Below, piece after piece: positions 33,681 through 43,211 of a stretch of DNA of 64,000 bases. A program made the translations under genes and the position numbers. The stretch covers positions 293,914 through 357,913 of the forward strand of contig CABIXN010000003.1 of the NCBI GenBank assembly GCA_902362715.1, read 5' to 3'. Origin of the DNA: Lachnospiraceae bacterium (GTDB lineage: Bacteria; Bacillota; Clostridia; Lachnospirales; Lachnospiraceae). Every line of letters begins with the position of its first letter. The stretch's first letter is position 1. The notes beneath the pieces are model-generated. The model worked only from the letters and a program-made list of their open reading frames with translations. It did no database searches and had not been told where the DNA came from.

Positions 33681-34703
33681 ATGAGAAAAAGACTTATTGT
33701 TCTGATGCTTACCGGGATGCTGACACTACCGGCCGTTCTTACCGGATGCGGCGGAACGGACCGTGAAGCGCAGGAATCATACAGACAGCTTGGAATTTTA
33801 AAATTGAAAGAAAATGATTATGATGCCGCGGTAGAAAGTTTTCAGAAAGCACTAGATGAGTCCAAGGGAAAAATCGGAGATATTGAATTGGATATCTGCT
33901 ATTATAAAGCGCTGGCTCAGTATAAAGGCGGAGATTATAAAGATGCTGTTGAAACCTATGACAGTCTTCTTACATATGATGATGAAAATGCGGACGCTTA
34001 TTTCTTAAGAGGATGTGTGTATCTTGCGGATGGCCAGGGGAAGAAATGCGTCAGTGATTATAATCAGGCGGTAGAACTGGCTCCAGATAATTATAAGCTT
34101 TATATCGAAATCTATGAAAATTTGAGCGCTTTTGATTATGAGGATAAAGGTAAAGAATATCTGAAATTAGCACTGGAGCAAAAGGCTTCAAAAGGAGAAG
34201 AGTACTGTGGCCAGGGCTATATTTACCTGCTGCTTGAAGATTATGAAAACGCGGATAAGATGCTGAGTAAAGCACTGGAAAAAGGTTATGATAAAGCTAT
34301 GATGTATCAGGCCCAGTTGTTAAAAGCTCAGGGAGACAGCCAGAAAGCCCAGGAAGTATATGAAGAATACATCAGTAAATATCCGGAAGACATTGATGCG
34401 TTAAATGAAATCGGCGTACTGGAGATGAATGCCGGCGATTATGAAAATGCCCTGGAAGCATTTGAAAAAGCGGCTGCCCTGGATACTGACGGAGAGAATC
34501 AGACCCTTCGTTTGAACAGGATCTATGCCTATGAATACAGCGGAGACTTTCAAAAAGCGTATACGCTTATGAAAGAGTATCTGAAAGACCATCCGAAAGA
34601 CAAAGAAGCTCAAAGGGAATTTGAGTTTCTGAAAACAAGAATTACAGATCAAAGCCAGCAAAAAAGTGATAATCAAGGGGAAGCAAGCTCGGATCAATCA
34701 TAG
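33681..34703 (+). CDS. Tetratricopeptide-repeat lipoprotein
   Basis: 340 residues. A signal peptide ending in lipobox 'LTGC' (Cys near residue 23) anchors it to the outside of the membrane. It has about seven TPR units, for example 'YRQLGILKLKENDYDAAVES', 'ALAQYKGGDYKDAVETYDSL' and 'EIGVLEMNAGDYENALEAFE', i.e. stacked helix pairs for protein binding. The C-terminus is a Gln/Ser-rich tail. GGAGG precedes the start. Its partners are not visible; hflX follows closely but is unlikely to be functionally tied. Confidence 0.9.
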   Translation: MRKRLIVLMLTGMLTLPAVLTGCGGTDREAQESYRQLGILKLKENDYDAAVESFQKALDESKGKIGDIELDICYYKALAQYKGGDYKDAVETYDSLLTYDDENADAYFLRGCVYLADGQGKKCVSDYNQAVELAPDNYKLYIEIYENLSAFDYEDKGKEYLKLALEQKASKGEEYCGQGYIYLLLEDYENADKMLSKALEKGYDKAMMYQAQLLKAQGDSQKAQEVYEEYISKYPEDIDALNEIGVLEMNAGDYENALEAFEKAAALDTDGENQTLRLNRIYAYEYSGDFQKAYTLMKEYLKDHPKDKEAQREFEFLKTRITDQSQQKSDNQGEASSDQS

Positions 34704-34734
34704 AAAAGCGGATGAAAGAATAAAAAGGAATGAT

Positions 34735-35985
34735 ATGACAGGATTTGATTTAGAACAGGTAAAAGAGCGGGTAATCCTTGTGGGCGTCAGTGAGCAGGAA
34801 CAGGACGACACAAAAGATTCTCTGGAGGAGCTGGCCCAGCTGGCGAAGACGGCTGGGGCACAGGTAGCAGGAACTGTAATACAGAATCTTTCCAGAATCC
34901 ATCCGGGAACTTATGTGGGCAGCGGCAAGTTAGAGGAGATCCGGGAACTGTTATGGGAGCTGGATGCTACAGGGATTGTATGTGATGATGAACTTACGCC
35001 CGCTCAGATAAAAAACATGGAGCAGGTTCTGGACACAAAAATTATGGACCGAACACTTCTGATTTTAGATATTTTTGCAGATCGTGCCAGAACCAGTGAG
35101 GGAAAGATACAGGTGGAGCTGGCCCAGTTGAAATACCGGTTAAGCAGACTGGCCGGGCTTGGCAGATCTCTGTCCCGTCTAGGCGGCGGAATCGGTACTA
35201 GAGGCCCCGGAGAAAAAAAGCTTGAGATGGACCGGAGGCTGATTAATCACCGGGTGGCTCAGCTGAACCGGGAGTTAAAGGATATTGTAAAACATCGTGA
35301 GGTTACAAGAAGCCAGCGGACAAAAAACGGCATCAAAACAGCAGCAGTTGTGGGTTATACCAATGCGGGGAAGTCTACGCTGTTAAATTTCCTGACAGAT
35401 GCGGATGTTTATGAAGAGGATCAGCTGTTTGCAACCCTGGATCCCACCACAAGACTTTTAGAGCTGCCGGATAAGCAGAAGCTTTTGCTGACAGATACGG
35501 TAGGGTTTATTAGGAAGCTTCCTCATCATCTGGTAGAGGCATTTAAAAGTACACTGGAGGAAGCTAAGTATGCAGACTTTATCCTGCATGTAGTGGATGC
35601 TTCTAATCCCCAGTGGGACAAACAGATGCATATTGTTTATGAAACATTAAGAGAGCTTGGTGTAGAGAATAAAAAGATTATCACGCTGTTTAACAAATGC
35701 GACAGACTGGAAACAGAGGATAATTACCGGGATTTTAAGGCTGATATAACACTGCATATTTCAGCCAGAACCGGAATGGGAACCTGGCGGCTTAAAGAAA
35801 TTCTGCAGGATGTTCTAAGAGAAGATAAAGTTCTCATTGAGCAGCTGGTGCCTTATTCTCAGGCGGCGCTGATCGGAAAAATCCGTCAGTACGGCGAATT
35901 ACTGCAGGAAGATTACAGAGAAAACGGAATTTTTATTCAGGCATATGTGCCGGGAGGCATGTCGCGGATATTTGTGAAAGGGTGA
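34735..35985 (+). CDS. hflX: Ribosome-associated GTPase HflX
   Basis: 416 residues from ATG 34735 (AAAGGA upstream; an earlier in-frame ATG overlaps the previous gene and adds no conserved sequence). N-terminal HflX domain with 'RIHPGTYVGSGKLEEI' and the Gly-rich 'LGGGIGTRGPGEKKLE'; then the GTPase domain with P-loop 'GYTNAGKST', switch II 'DTVGFIRKLP' and 'FNKCD'. HflX splits stalled or hibernating ribosomes under stress and can confer macrolide-lincosamide tolerance in some Gram-positives. It is followed four bases later by nrdD. Confidence 0.95.
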   Translation: MTGFDLEQVKERVILVGVSEQEQDDTKDSLEELAQLAKTAGAQVAGTVIQNLSRIHPGTYVGSGKLEEIRELLWELDATGIVCDDELTPAQIKNMEQVLDTKIMDRTLLILDIFADRARTSEGKIQVELAQLKYRLSRLAGLGRSLSRLGGGIGTRGPGEKKLEMDRRLINHRVAQLNRELKDIVKHREVTRSQRTKNGIKTAAVVGYTNAGKSTLLNFLTDADVYEEDQLFATLDPTTRLLELPDKQKLLLTDTVGFIRKLPHHLVEAFKSTLEEAKYADFILHVVDASNPQWDKQMHIVYETLRELGVENKKIITLFNKCDRLETEDNYRDFKADITLHISARTGMGTWRLKEILQDVLREDKVLIEQLVPYSQAALIGKIRQYGELLQEDYRENGIFIQAYVPGGMSRIFVKG

Positions 35986-35989
35986 GTAA

Positions 35990-38419
35990 ATGCTCAGAAT
36001 TATAAAAAGAAACGGAGATGTTCAGTCATTTTGGCTGGAGAAAATCAGCAGTGCCATGAAAAAGGCCTTTGACGCTTCTGCGAAGGTGTATACAGAAGAT
36101 ATTATTGAACTACTGGTTCTGCGTGTAACAGCAGATTTTCAGGATAAAATTAAAGACGATACGGTTCAGATTGAAGATGTACAGGACAGTGTGGAAAAAG
36201 TCCTGGCGGGAGCCGGATATGAGGAGGTGGCCAAAGCCTATATTCTGTACCGTAAACAGCGGGAAAAGATGCGGGCCATGAAATCAACCATTCTGGACTA
36301 CAGGGAAGTTGTAAACTCCTATGTAAAGGTAGAAGACTGGCGGGTAAAAGAAAACTCTACCGTGACCTATTCTATCGGCGGGCTGATTTTAAGCAACTCC
36401 GGCGCGGTCACAGCCAACTACTGGCTCTCAGAAATTTATGATGAAGAGATTGCAAATGCTCACAGAAATGCGGATATTCATCTTCATGATCTGTCTATGC
36501 TCACCGGCTATTGTGCGGGCTGGTCTTTAAAGCAGCTGATTAAAGAGGGGCTTGGAGGGATTCCGGGCAAGATTAATTCCGGCCCTGCAAAGCATCTGGC
36601 TGTGCTCTGCAATCAGATGGTGAATTTCCTTGGAGTGATGCAGAATGAGTGGGCGGGGGCCCAGGCGTTTTCATCCTTTGATACATATCTTGCTCCCTTT
36701 GTAAAGGCGGACAATCTTTCTTATAAGCAGGTGCGTCAGTGCATAGAGTCTTTTGTATTCGGAGTAAATATACCAAGCCGCTGGGGAACCCAGGCGCCTT
36801 TTTCCAATATTACTCTGGACTGGACGGTTCCCGAAGATTTAGCAGAGCTTCCGGCTATTGTAGGCGGCAGAGAGATGCCTTTTAAATACAAAGACTGTAA
36901 AAAAGAGATGGATATGGTAAATAAGGCATTTCTGGAAACAATGATTGCTGGTGATTCTGATGGAAGGGGATTTCAGTATCCCATTCCAACCTATTCTATC
37001 ACCAGGGATTTTGACTGGTCTGATACAGAAAATAATCGTCTGCTCTTTGAAATGACAGCCAAATACGGAACGCCGTATTTTTCCAATTATATTAACAGCG
37101 ACATGCAGCCTGGGGATGTCCGTTCCATGTGCTGCCGTCTGCGTCTTGACTTAAGAGAGCTGCGGAAGAAATCAGGGGGGTTTTTCGGTTCCGGTGAGAG
37201 CACCGGATCTGTGGGCGTGGTTACCATTAACATGCCAAGGATTGCATATCGGTCGTCAGATGAAGAAGATTTCTACCGGAGACTGGATCAGATGATGGAT
37301 ATTGCGGCAAGGTCTTTAAAGATTAAGCGGGGAATTATTACCAAGCTGTTAAATGAAGGGCTTTATCCGTATACAAAACGTTATCTGGGTTCCTTTGAAA
37401 ATCATTTTTCAACCATTGGTTTGGTGGGAATGAACGAGGCAGGGCTGAATGCTTCCTGGCTGAAGGCGGATCTGACCCATCTTAAAACACAGGAATTTAC
37501 AAAGAACGTGTTGAACCACATGAGAGAGCGTCTGTCAGATTACCAGGAAATGTACGGCGATTTATATAATCTGGAAGCAACGCCGGCGGAATCCACCACA
37601 TACCGGCTGGCAAAGCATGACAGAAAGCGTTATCCGGATATTATCACGGCAGGAAAGCCGGGGGATACACCGTTTTACACAAACAGTTCTCATTTGCCGG
37701 TGGAATATACGGCGGATATTTTTGATGCTCTTGATATTCAGGATGAACTTCAGACATTGTATACATCAGGAACCGTTTTCCATGCATATCTGGGGGAAAA
37801 GCTGCCGGACTGGAGGGCTGCGGCATCTCTTGTGAGAAAAATTGCAGAAAATTATAAACTGCCATATTATACAATGTCGCCGGTATATTCCGTCTGCGCA
37901 AAACACGGATATTTGTCCGGAGAGCATTTTGAGTGTCCTGTCTGCGGGGAAAAGGCGGAAGTTTACAGTCGTATTACCGGATATTACAGACCTGTTCAAA
38001 ACTGGAATGACGGCAAGGCTCAGGAATATAAAAATAGAGTTTTGTACCGGCCGGAAATGTCTGTGCTGAAACATCCCGTCACTGATGAAGAAGCAGAAAA
38101 ACAGGAACTGCAAAGGGAGCTGAACCGGGAGCAAAACGATTTTCAGTCGGAGATGCTTGTTCCTGTTGAGAAGGAGAGCCGCGGTCAGAAAGTATATTTG
38201 TTTACAACCGCCTCCTGCCCTAACTGTGCAGTTGCAAAAGAATGGCTGAAAGATACAGATACTGAGTATCAGCTTGCCGATGCAGAGGAGTATCCAGAGC
38301 TGACAGAAAAATATCAGGTGATGCAGGCTCCCACATTAGTCGTTTTAAAGCATGGAGAGGTGCACAAGTATGCAAATCTTTCCAATATAAGAGCTTATCT
38401 GGATCAGATAAAACAATAA
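35990..38419 (+). CDS. nrdD: Anaerobic ribonucleotide reductase fused to a redoxin domain
   Basis: 809 residues. An N-terminal ATP-cone (about 1-92) for allosteric control; the catalytic barrel with the Cys-containing 'RSMCCRLRLDLREL'; a zinc site 'CAKHGYLSGEHFECPVCG'; the glycyl-radical loop 'YSRITGYYRPVQNWNDGK' near residues 657-674; then an extra C-terminal domain (about 725-809) with 'TTASCPNCAVAKEWL', a CxxC glutaredoxin/thioredoxin-like fold, with the Pro-containing 'VMQAPTLVVLKHG'. The fused redoxin suggests this class III enzyme takes electrons from a dithiol, as described for the NrdD2 group, rather than from formate. The activase gene nrdG is not adjacent, which is unusual. The enzyme needs strict anaerobiosis. 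Confidence 0.95.
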   Translation: MLRIIKRNGDVQSFWLEKISSAMKKAFDASAKVYTEDIIELLVLRVTADFQDKIKDDTVQIEDVQDSVEKVLAGAGYEEVAKAYILYRKQREKMRAMKSTILDYREVVNSYVKVEDWRVKENSTVTYSIGGLILSNSGAVTANYWLSEIYDEEIANAHRNADIHLHDLSMLTGYCAGWSLKQLIKEGLGGIPGKINSGPAKHLAVLCNQMVNFLGVMQNEWAGAQAFSSFDTYLAPFVKADNLSYKQVRQCIESFVFGVNIPSRWGTQAPFSNITLDWTVPEDLAELPAIVGGREMPFKYKDCKKEMDMVNKAFLETMIAGDSDGRGFQYPIPTYSITRDFDWSDTENNRLLFEMTAKYGTPYFSNYINSDMQPGDVRSMCCRLRLDLRELRKKSGGFFGSGESTGSVGVVTINMPRIAYRSSDEEDFYRRLDQMMDIAARSLKIKRGIITKLLNEGLYPYTKRYLGSFENHFSTIGLVGMNEAGLNASWLKADLTHLKTQEFTKNVLNHMRERLSDYQEMYGDLYNLEATPAESTTYRLAKHDRKRYPDIITAGKPGDTPFYTNSSHLPVEYTADIFDALDIQDELQTLYTSGTVFHAYLGEKLPDWRAAASLVRKIAENYKLPYYTMSPVYSVCAKHGYLSGEHFECPVCGEKAEVYSRITGYYRPVQNWNDGKAQEYKNRVLYRPEMSVLKHPVTDEEAEKQELQRELNREQNDFQSEMLVPVEKESRGQKVYLFTTASCPNCAVAKEWLKDTDTEYQLADAEEYPELTEKYQVMQAPTLVVLKHGEVHKYANLSNIRAYLDQIKQ

Positions 38420-38431
38420 AGTATTTCCGTG

Positions 38432-38469
38432 AAAAGGCAGAGGGGAAAACAGTTTCCTGTCTGCCTTTT
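38432..38469 (+). terminator. Terminator of nrdD
   Basis: AAAAGGCAGA pairs with TCTGCCTTTT; the T-run is part of the second arm. Confidence 0.8.
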
Positions 38470-38549
38470 GCGGGGACAAAAGAAAATATTAACCGGAGGT
38501 CTGCCGCTTTTTTCAGATATGGACTGGTTTTCTTTTTAGTAGCATATAG

Positions 38550-38578
38550 TTGTAAGGGACTGGGAAAAATGCTAGAAT
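38550..38578 (+). promoter_or_regulatory. Promoter of the pyrC operon
   Basis: TTGTAA (38550-38555), 17 bp, TAGAAT (38573-38578) with an extended -10 TG. No PyrR-type attenuator was recognised in the 40-bp leader. Confidence 0.7.
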
Positions 38579-38624
38579 AAAATTGATTTAGACTGTGAAA
38601 AAATACTAGGAGGTTCAATTCTAA

Positions 38625-39908
38625 ATGACACTTCTGATTAAAAATGGAACGGTAGTGGATCCGGCGTCTAAAATGGAAAAAAAGCTGGATGTGCTGGCGG
38701 AAAACGGAATAATTACAAAACTGGAAGAGAAAATTACAGATTCTGCAGACCAGGTGGTAGATGCAGAGGGCTGTTATGTAATGCCAGGATTTATTGATCT
38801 GCATGTACACTTAAGGGATCCAGGACTTGAATATAAGGAAACCATTGAGACAGGAACGGCAGCGGCCGCTCACGGAGGATTTACCACAATTGTGGCTATG
38901 CCCAATACAAAACCTGTGGCAGACCGTCCCAATGTAATTTCTTATGTACATCATAAAGCAGAATCGGTATCCAAGGTGCATGTGTTTCAGGCCGGAGCTG
39001 TGACAGAAGGACAAAAGGGGGAGCGTCTTGCGGACATTACGGGCATGAAAATGGCCGGGAGCCCTGCTATCAGTGAGGATGGAAAGTCCGTAATGAATGC
39101 TCAGCTGTACCGGGAAGGCATGAAGCTTGCAGCAAAGAACGATATGGCAGTGCTGGCTCACTGTGAAGATATTAACCTGGTAAACGGCGGCGTAATGAAT
39201 GAGGATGCCAGGTCAAGAGCCCTGGGACTTCCGGGAATTACAAATTCCGTAGAAGATGTCATTGTGGCCAGAGATATTATGCTGGCAAAAGAAACAGGGG
39301 TCAGACTACATCTGTGCCACTGTTCCACAAAGGACAGTGTTTCTATGGTACATGCAGCTAAAAAACTCGGACTTCCTGTAACTGCGGAAGTATGCCCTCA
39401 CCATTTTACACTTTCATCTGATGATATACCCCAGGATGACGCCAATTATAAAATGAATCCGCCTCTTCGTTCAAAAGAGGATGTGGAGGCTTTAAGAGAA
39501 GGACTCCGCCAGGATGTGATGGATGTGATTGCAACGGATCATGCTCCGCATTCAGCACGGGAAAAAATGCAGACCATGAAAAAAGCTCCTTTTGGGATTG
39601 TGGGTCTTGAAACGGCAGCGGCGCTGACTTATACAGAACTGGTAAAACCTGGAATACTGACAATTATGCAGATGGCAGAAAAAATGAGCTATAATCCTGC
39701 AAAAGTGCTTAAAATTCAGGACAGGTGCGGCAGTATTGAAATTGGAAAAGCCGCGGATCTGACGGTGCTTAACGTGACGGAGACTTACAAAATTGATCCG
39801 GACAAGTTTTTTTCTAAAGGGCATAATACACCTTTTGGTGGAAAAGAAGTACAGGGAAAGGTAATGGCGACCATTGTATCCGGTGAGATTGCTTATCAGG
39901 AAGCATAA
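38625..39908 (+). CDS. pyrC: Dihydroorotase
   Basis: Closes carbamoyl-aspartate to dihydroorotate in UMP synthesis; cytosolic zinc amidohydrolase, 427 residues (type I, ~425). 'DLHVHLRDPG' supplies the HxH zinc ligands (near residues 58-67) and 'ATDHAPHS' the catalytic Asp (near 303-310). AGGAGG lies 11 bases before the start. First gene of the pyrC-pyrF-pyrK-pyrD run; pyrB is not in the window. Confidence 0.96.
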   Translation: MTLLIKNGTVVDPASKMEKKLDVLAENGIITKLEEKITDSADQVVDAEGCYVMPGFIDLHVHLRDPGLEYKETIETGTAAAAHGGFTTIVAMPNTKPVADRPNVISYVHHKAESVSKVHVFQAGAVTEGQKGERLADITGMKMAGSPAISEDGKSVMNAQLYREGMKLAAKNDMAVLAHCEDINLVNGGVMNEDARSRALGLPGITNSVEDVIVARDIMLAKETGVRLHLCHCSTKDSVSMVHAAKKLGLPVTAEVCPHHFTLSSDDIPQDDANYKMNPPLRSKEDVEALREGLRQDVMDVIATDHAPHSAREKMQTMKKAPFGIVGLETAAALTYTELVKPGILTIMQMAEKMSYNPAKVLKIQDRCGSIEIGKAADLTVLNVTETYKIDPDKFFSKGHNTPFGGKEVQGKVMATIVSGEIAYQEA

Positions 39909-39975
39909 GCAAAAAAATGTTTGTATGAACAAAACTTATGAAGTAAAGATGGATAAGTGAAGAGAGGAAAATATA

Positions 39976-40899
39976 ATGATAAATAAACTTTGTGACAAAA
40001 TAAAAAAGACAAATGCGCCCATTGTAGTGGGACTGGATCCGATGCTTTCCTATATTCCGGAGCAGGTGCAGAAAGCAGCCTTTGATGCGTACGGAGAAAC
40101 ATTAGAGGGAGCAGCGGAAGCCATCTGGCAGTACAATAAAGCCATTGTGGACGCAGTACATGACCTGATTCCAGCAGTAAAGCCTCAGATTGCCATGTAT
40201 GAGCAGTTTGGCATTGAGGGGCTTAAGGCATTTCAGAAAACTGTAGATTACTGCCGCGAAAAGGATCTTGTGGTGATCGGTGATGTGAAGCGCGGAGATA
40301 TCGGTTCTACATCTGCGGCATATGCAGTGGGGCACCTTGGAAAAGTACAGGTTGGAAGTAAGACATACTCTGCATTTAATGAAGACTTTGCCACAGTAAA
40401 TCCTTATCTTGGAACAGATGGAATCAAACCTTTTGTGGATGTCTGCAAAGAAGAAAAGAAAGGTTTGTTTATTCTTGTAAAAACTTCCAATCCATCCAGC
40501 GGTGAGTTTCAGGATCAGCTGATAGACGGCCGGCCATTATATGAACATGTGGCTGAGAAAGTAGCTGCCTGGGGAGAAGATCATATGGGAGACAGCTACA
40601 GCTATATCGGTGCAGTTGTTGGGGCTACTTATCCGGAGGTAGGAAAAATTCTCAGAAAAGTGATGCCCAAAAGCTTTATTCTGGTACCGGGATACGGTGC
40701 TCAGGGGGGGAAAGCCTCCGATCTTGTGCACTATTTCAATGAGGATGGACTTGGCGCCATTGTAAATTCATCCAGAGGAATTATTGCTGCATATAAGCAG
40801 GAAAAATATGCGCAGTTTGGGCCTGAGAATTTCGCGGATGCTTCCCGCCAGGCAGTGCTGGATATGATTGAGGATATCAACGGAGCATTGCAGAAATAG
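39976..40899 (+). CDS. pyrF: Orotidine 5'-phosphate decarboxylase
   Basis: Converts OMP to UMP, the last step of the pathway. 307 residues fits the type 2 subfamily. 'VVGLDPMLSYIP' near the N-terminus and 'GDVKRGDIGSTSAAYA' (near 95-110, the Asp-Lys-Asp catalytic network) are clear; 'LVPGYGAQGG' binds phosphate. GAGAGGAAA lies upstream. pyrK follows with a 49-bp gap. Confidence 0.96.
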   Translation: MINKLCDKIKKTNAPIVVGLDPMLSYIPEQVQKAAFDAYGETLEGAAEAIWQYNKAIVDAVHDLIPAVKPQIAMYEQFGIEGLKAFQKTVDYCREKDLVVIGDVKRGDIGSTSAAYAVGHLGKVQVGSKTYSAFNEDFATVNPYLGTDGIKPFVDVCKEEKKGLFILVKTSNPSSGEFQDQLIDGRPLYEHVAEKVAAWGEDHMGDSYSYIGAVVGATYPEVGKILRKVMPKSFILVPGYGAQGGKASDLVHYFNEDGLGAIVNSSRGIIAAYKQEKYAQFGPENFADASRQAVLDMIEDINGALQK

Positions 40900-40948
40900 C
40901 AATTTAAAAGTACAGAACGTTATAAAAAACCAACGAATAGGAGACAGC

Positions 40949-41719
40949 ATGGCTGAAAAGTTTAAAGAGCAGGCGGTAATTATCAGCCAGGAAGAGATTG
41001 CCCCTGGAATTTACAGTATGTGGCTGAAAACAAATCAGATTGCAAAGCACGCAAAGGCAGGACAGTTCATTTCTTTATATTGTGATGACAAAAGCAGAAT
41101 GCTTCCGCGTCCCATCAGTATTTGTGAAATAGATGCGGCAGACAGTGCATTGAGAATCGTATACCGGATTGCAGGAGGCGGAACCGCGGAGTTTGCCGGA
41201 AAGCATACGGGAATGCAGCTTGAGATTATGGGACCTCTTGGAAACGGTTTTCCACTGAAAAATAAAAAGGCCTTTCTCATCGGCGGAGGAATCGGTATTC
41301 CGCCTATGTTAGAGCTGGCAAAGCAGCTGGACTGTGAAAAACAGATTGTACTAGGATACAGAAACAGCGAAATGTTTTTACTGGATCAGTTTAAAAAAGA
41401 AGGCAGTGTTTATGTGGCAACAGAAGACGGAAGTTACGGCAGCCGGGGAAATGTTTTAGATGCAATCCGGGAGAATGGACTTGGCGCAGACATTATTTAT
41501 GCCTGCGGACCCACACCAATGCTGCGGGCTTTAAAAGAATATGCTGCAGAGCACAAAACAGAATGCTGGATCTCTATGGAAGAGAAAATGGCATGTGGTA
41601 TCGGGGCCTGCCTGGCCTGTGTGTGTAAGTCTAAGGAAGTGGACGAGCATACCAATGTACATAATAAAAGAGTCTGCAAAGAAGGACCGGTTTTCCGGGC
41701 TGAGGAGGTGGAACTGTAA
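40949..41719 (+). CDS. pyrK: Dihydroorotate dehydrogenase electron-transfer subunit
   Basis: 256 residues from ATG 40949, chosen for the AGGAGA before it. A FAD-binding ferredoxin-reductase fold ('RPISICEID', 'GPLGNGFPL', 'LIGGGIGIPPML') with a C-terminal [2Fe-2S] loop 'CGIGACLACVC' and a further Cys. With PyrD it forms the class 1B enzyme that passes electrons from dihydroorotate to NAD+. The stop overlaps the pyrD start (TAATG). Confidence 0.95.
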   Translation: MAEKFKEQAVIISQEEIAPGIYSMWLKTNQIAKHAKAGQFISLYCDDKSRMLPRPISICEIDAADSALRIVYRIAGGGTAEFAGKHTGMQLEIMGPLGNGFPLKNKKAFLIGGGIGIPPMLELAKQLDCEKQIVLGYRNSEMFLLDQFKKEGSVYVATEDGSYGSRGNVLDAIRENGLGADIIYACGPTPMLRALKEYAAEHKTECWISMEEKMACGIGACLACVCKSKEVDEHTNVHNKRVCKEGPVFRAEEVEL

Positions 41720-42621
41720 TGAATACGAAAGTAAATATTGCGGGAGTTACCCTGAATAATCCGGTTATGACTGCATCGGGAACCTTTGGTTCCGGAGAAG
41801 AATTTTCCGAATTTGTAGATTTAAATAAGCTGGGAGCTGTGGTAACCAAAGGTGTGGCTAATGTACCCTGGCCCGGTAATCCAGTTCCCAGGATCGCTGA
41901 AGTTTACGGCGGTATGTTAAATGCCATCGGTCTGCAGAATCCTGGAATAGACGTATTCATTTCCAGAGATATTCCATTTTTAAAAAAGTATGACACAAAA
42001 ATTATCGTAAATGTCTGCGGCAGATCCACAGAGGATTACTGTCAGGTAGTAGAACGGCTGGCAGATCAGCCAGTAGATATGCTGGAAATCAATATTTCCT
42101 GCCCAAATGTAAAAGAAGGCGGCATTGCTTTTGGACAGGATCCCAAAGCTGTGGAGGAGATTACAAAAGCCGTAAAAAAATATGCGGCACAGCCGGTAAT
42201 TATGAAATTAAGCCCCAATGTGACGGATATTACCGTTATGGCAAAAGCGGCAGAAGCGGGAGGAGCAGACGCCCTGTCCATGATTAATACATTGACAGGT
42301 ATGAAGATTGATGTGCAGAAGCGTCAGTTTGCCATTGCCAATAAAACTGGAGGCCTGTCAGGTCCTGCAGTGCGGCCGGTGGCAGTTCGTATGGTGTACC
42401 AGACCGCACAGGCTGTGTCCATACCGATTATCGGAATGGGCGGTATCCAGACTGCAGAAGACGCCCTGGAATTTATTCTGGCAGGAGCTGCGGCAGTCAG
42501 CGTTGGAACGGCAAACTTTGCCAACCCTGCTGCCACTATAGATGTGGTAAACGGTATTGAAGAGTACATGAGAATGAATCATGTGGAAGATATCAATGAA
42601 CTGATTGGTGCGGTGAAGTAG
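41719..42621 (+). CDS. pyrD: Dihydroorotate dehydrogenase, catalytic subunit (class 1B)
   Basis: Oxidises dihydroorotate to orotate; FMN-bound barrel of 300 residues. 'NPVMTASGTFGSG' near the N-terminus; the base is the Cys in 'NISCPNVKEGG' (near 128-138), the residue that distinguishes class 1; FMN phosphate loop 'PIIGMGGI'. Works with PyrK, whose gene it overlaps by one base. It ends in TAG, and the same frame stays open for another 68 codons (see 42646). Confidence 0.96.
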   Translation: MNTKVNIAGVTLNNPVMTASGTFGSGEEFSEFVDLNKLGAVVTKGVANVPWPGNPVPRIAEVYGGMLNAIGLQNPGIDVFISRDIPFLKKYDTKIIVNVCGRSTEDYCQVVERLADQPVDMLEINISCPNVKEGGIAFGQDPKAVEEITKAVKKYAAQPVIMKLSPNVTDITVMAKAAEAGGADALSMINTLTGMKIDVQKRQFAIANKTGGLSGPAVRPVAVRMVYQTAQAVSIPIIGMGGIQTAEDALEFILAGAAAVSVGTANFANPAATIDVVNGIEEYMRMNHVEDINELIGAVK

Positions 42622-42645
42622 GATATAAAGGCTCATGCTGAGGAT

Positions 42646-42828
42646 ATGCCTCTGGAGTCTCATATGGTATATGAATCCGGAAGGCTGAAAGATTTTCTGC
42701 CTCCGCTGTATCAGCTGTGGAAGGATTTGCCGGATCCCTGGGAGAATGTTCACTATGATCTCACTACAGAGCAGCAGCCGGACGGGACATGGAAACATAA
42801 ATATGATAATAAACCGCATACCCATTAA
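42646..42828 (+). pseudogene. Possible gene remnant in frame after pyrD
   Basis: A 60-codon frame that actually stays open from the pyrD TAG (42622) in the same phase. The peptide has a non-random look, with 'FLPPLYQLWKDLPDPWENVH' and a His/Lys/Asp-rich end. It faintly resembles the C-terminus of YezG/DUF600-type immunity proteins, but this is only a visual impression. The only upstream signal is a weak GAGG. It could be a remnant, a tiny protein, or a stop-readthrough tail. Confidence 0.3.
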
Positions 42829-42860
42829 TTATTTGTATTTGTGGAAAATATAATTTGAGG

Positions 42861-42904
42861 AAACCGGAAAAACAGATCTTAAGAGGTCTGGTTTTCCGGT
42901 TTTA
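42861..42904 (+). terminator. Terminator of the pyrC-D operon
   Basis: AAACCGGAAAA...ACAGATC pairs with GGTCTG...GTTTTCCGGTTT across a TTAAGA loop; the second arm ends in a T-run. Confidence 0.8.
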
Positions 42905-43038
42905 CTGTTATGAATCAAAAATATCTGCAGGAAATAGAAGAATTTGGTATTGAACCTGGAATTTGTATCGTTTTAGTTTTAAGTATGCAGTGTCAATGAA
43001 TCTGTGAAATACTTATCTGTTTTTATAGGGTATGTCAA

Positions 43039-43067
43039 TTGTAAACCTGGTAAAAATATGATAAAAT
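43039..43067 (+). promoter_or_regulatory. Candidate promoter of pyrE
   Basis: TTGTAA (43039-43044), 17 bp, TAAAAT (43062-43067). The leader to pyrE would be about 140 nt. Confidence 0.5.
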
Positions 43068-43161
43068 CAGTAAAACCTTAAAAGCGGAAAGGCAGAGGAG
43101 CATCTTCACTCTGCATCTGCAGCCAGGAAATCCGGAAAGCTTCGGATACAGATAATGAACA

Positions 43162-43183
43162 AGCAGATTTGAAATCTGCTTTT
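43162..43183 (+). promoter_or_regulatory. Possible attenuator hairpin in the pyrE leader
   Basis: AGCAGATTT-G-AAATCTGCT followed by TTT, 28 bp before the pyrE start. It has the form of a short intrinsic terminator inside the leader, as expected for attenuation. I could not identify a PyrR binding loop upstream. Confidence 0.35.
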
Positions 43184-43211
43184 AGACAGATAAATGGAGG
43201 ATATGAAAGGT

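Noticed and set aside
42910..42999. 29-codon frame after the pyrD terminator
   Set aside because: No ribosome site and no recognisable sequence.
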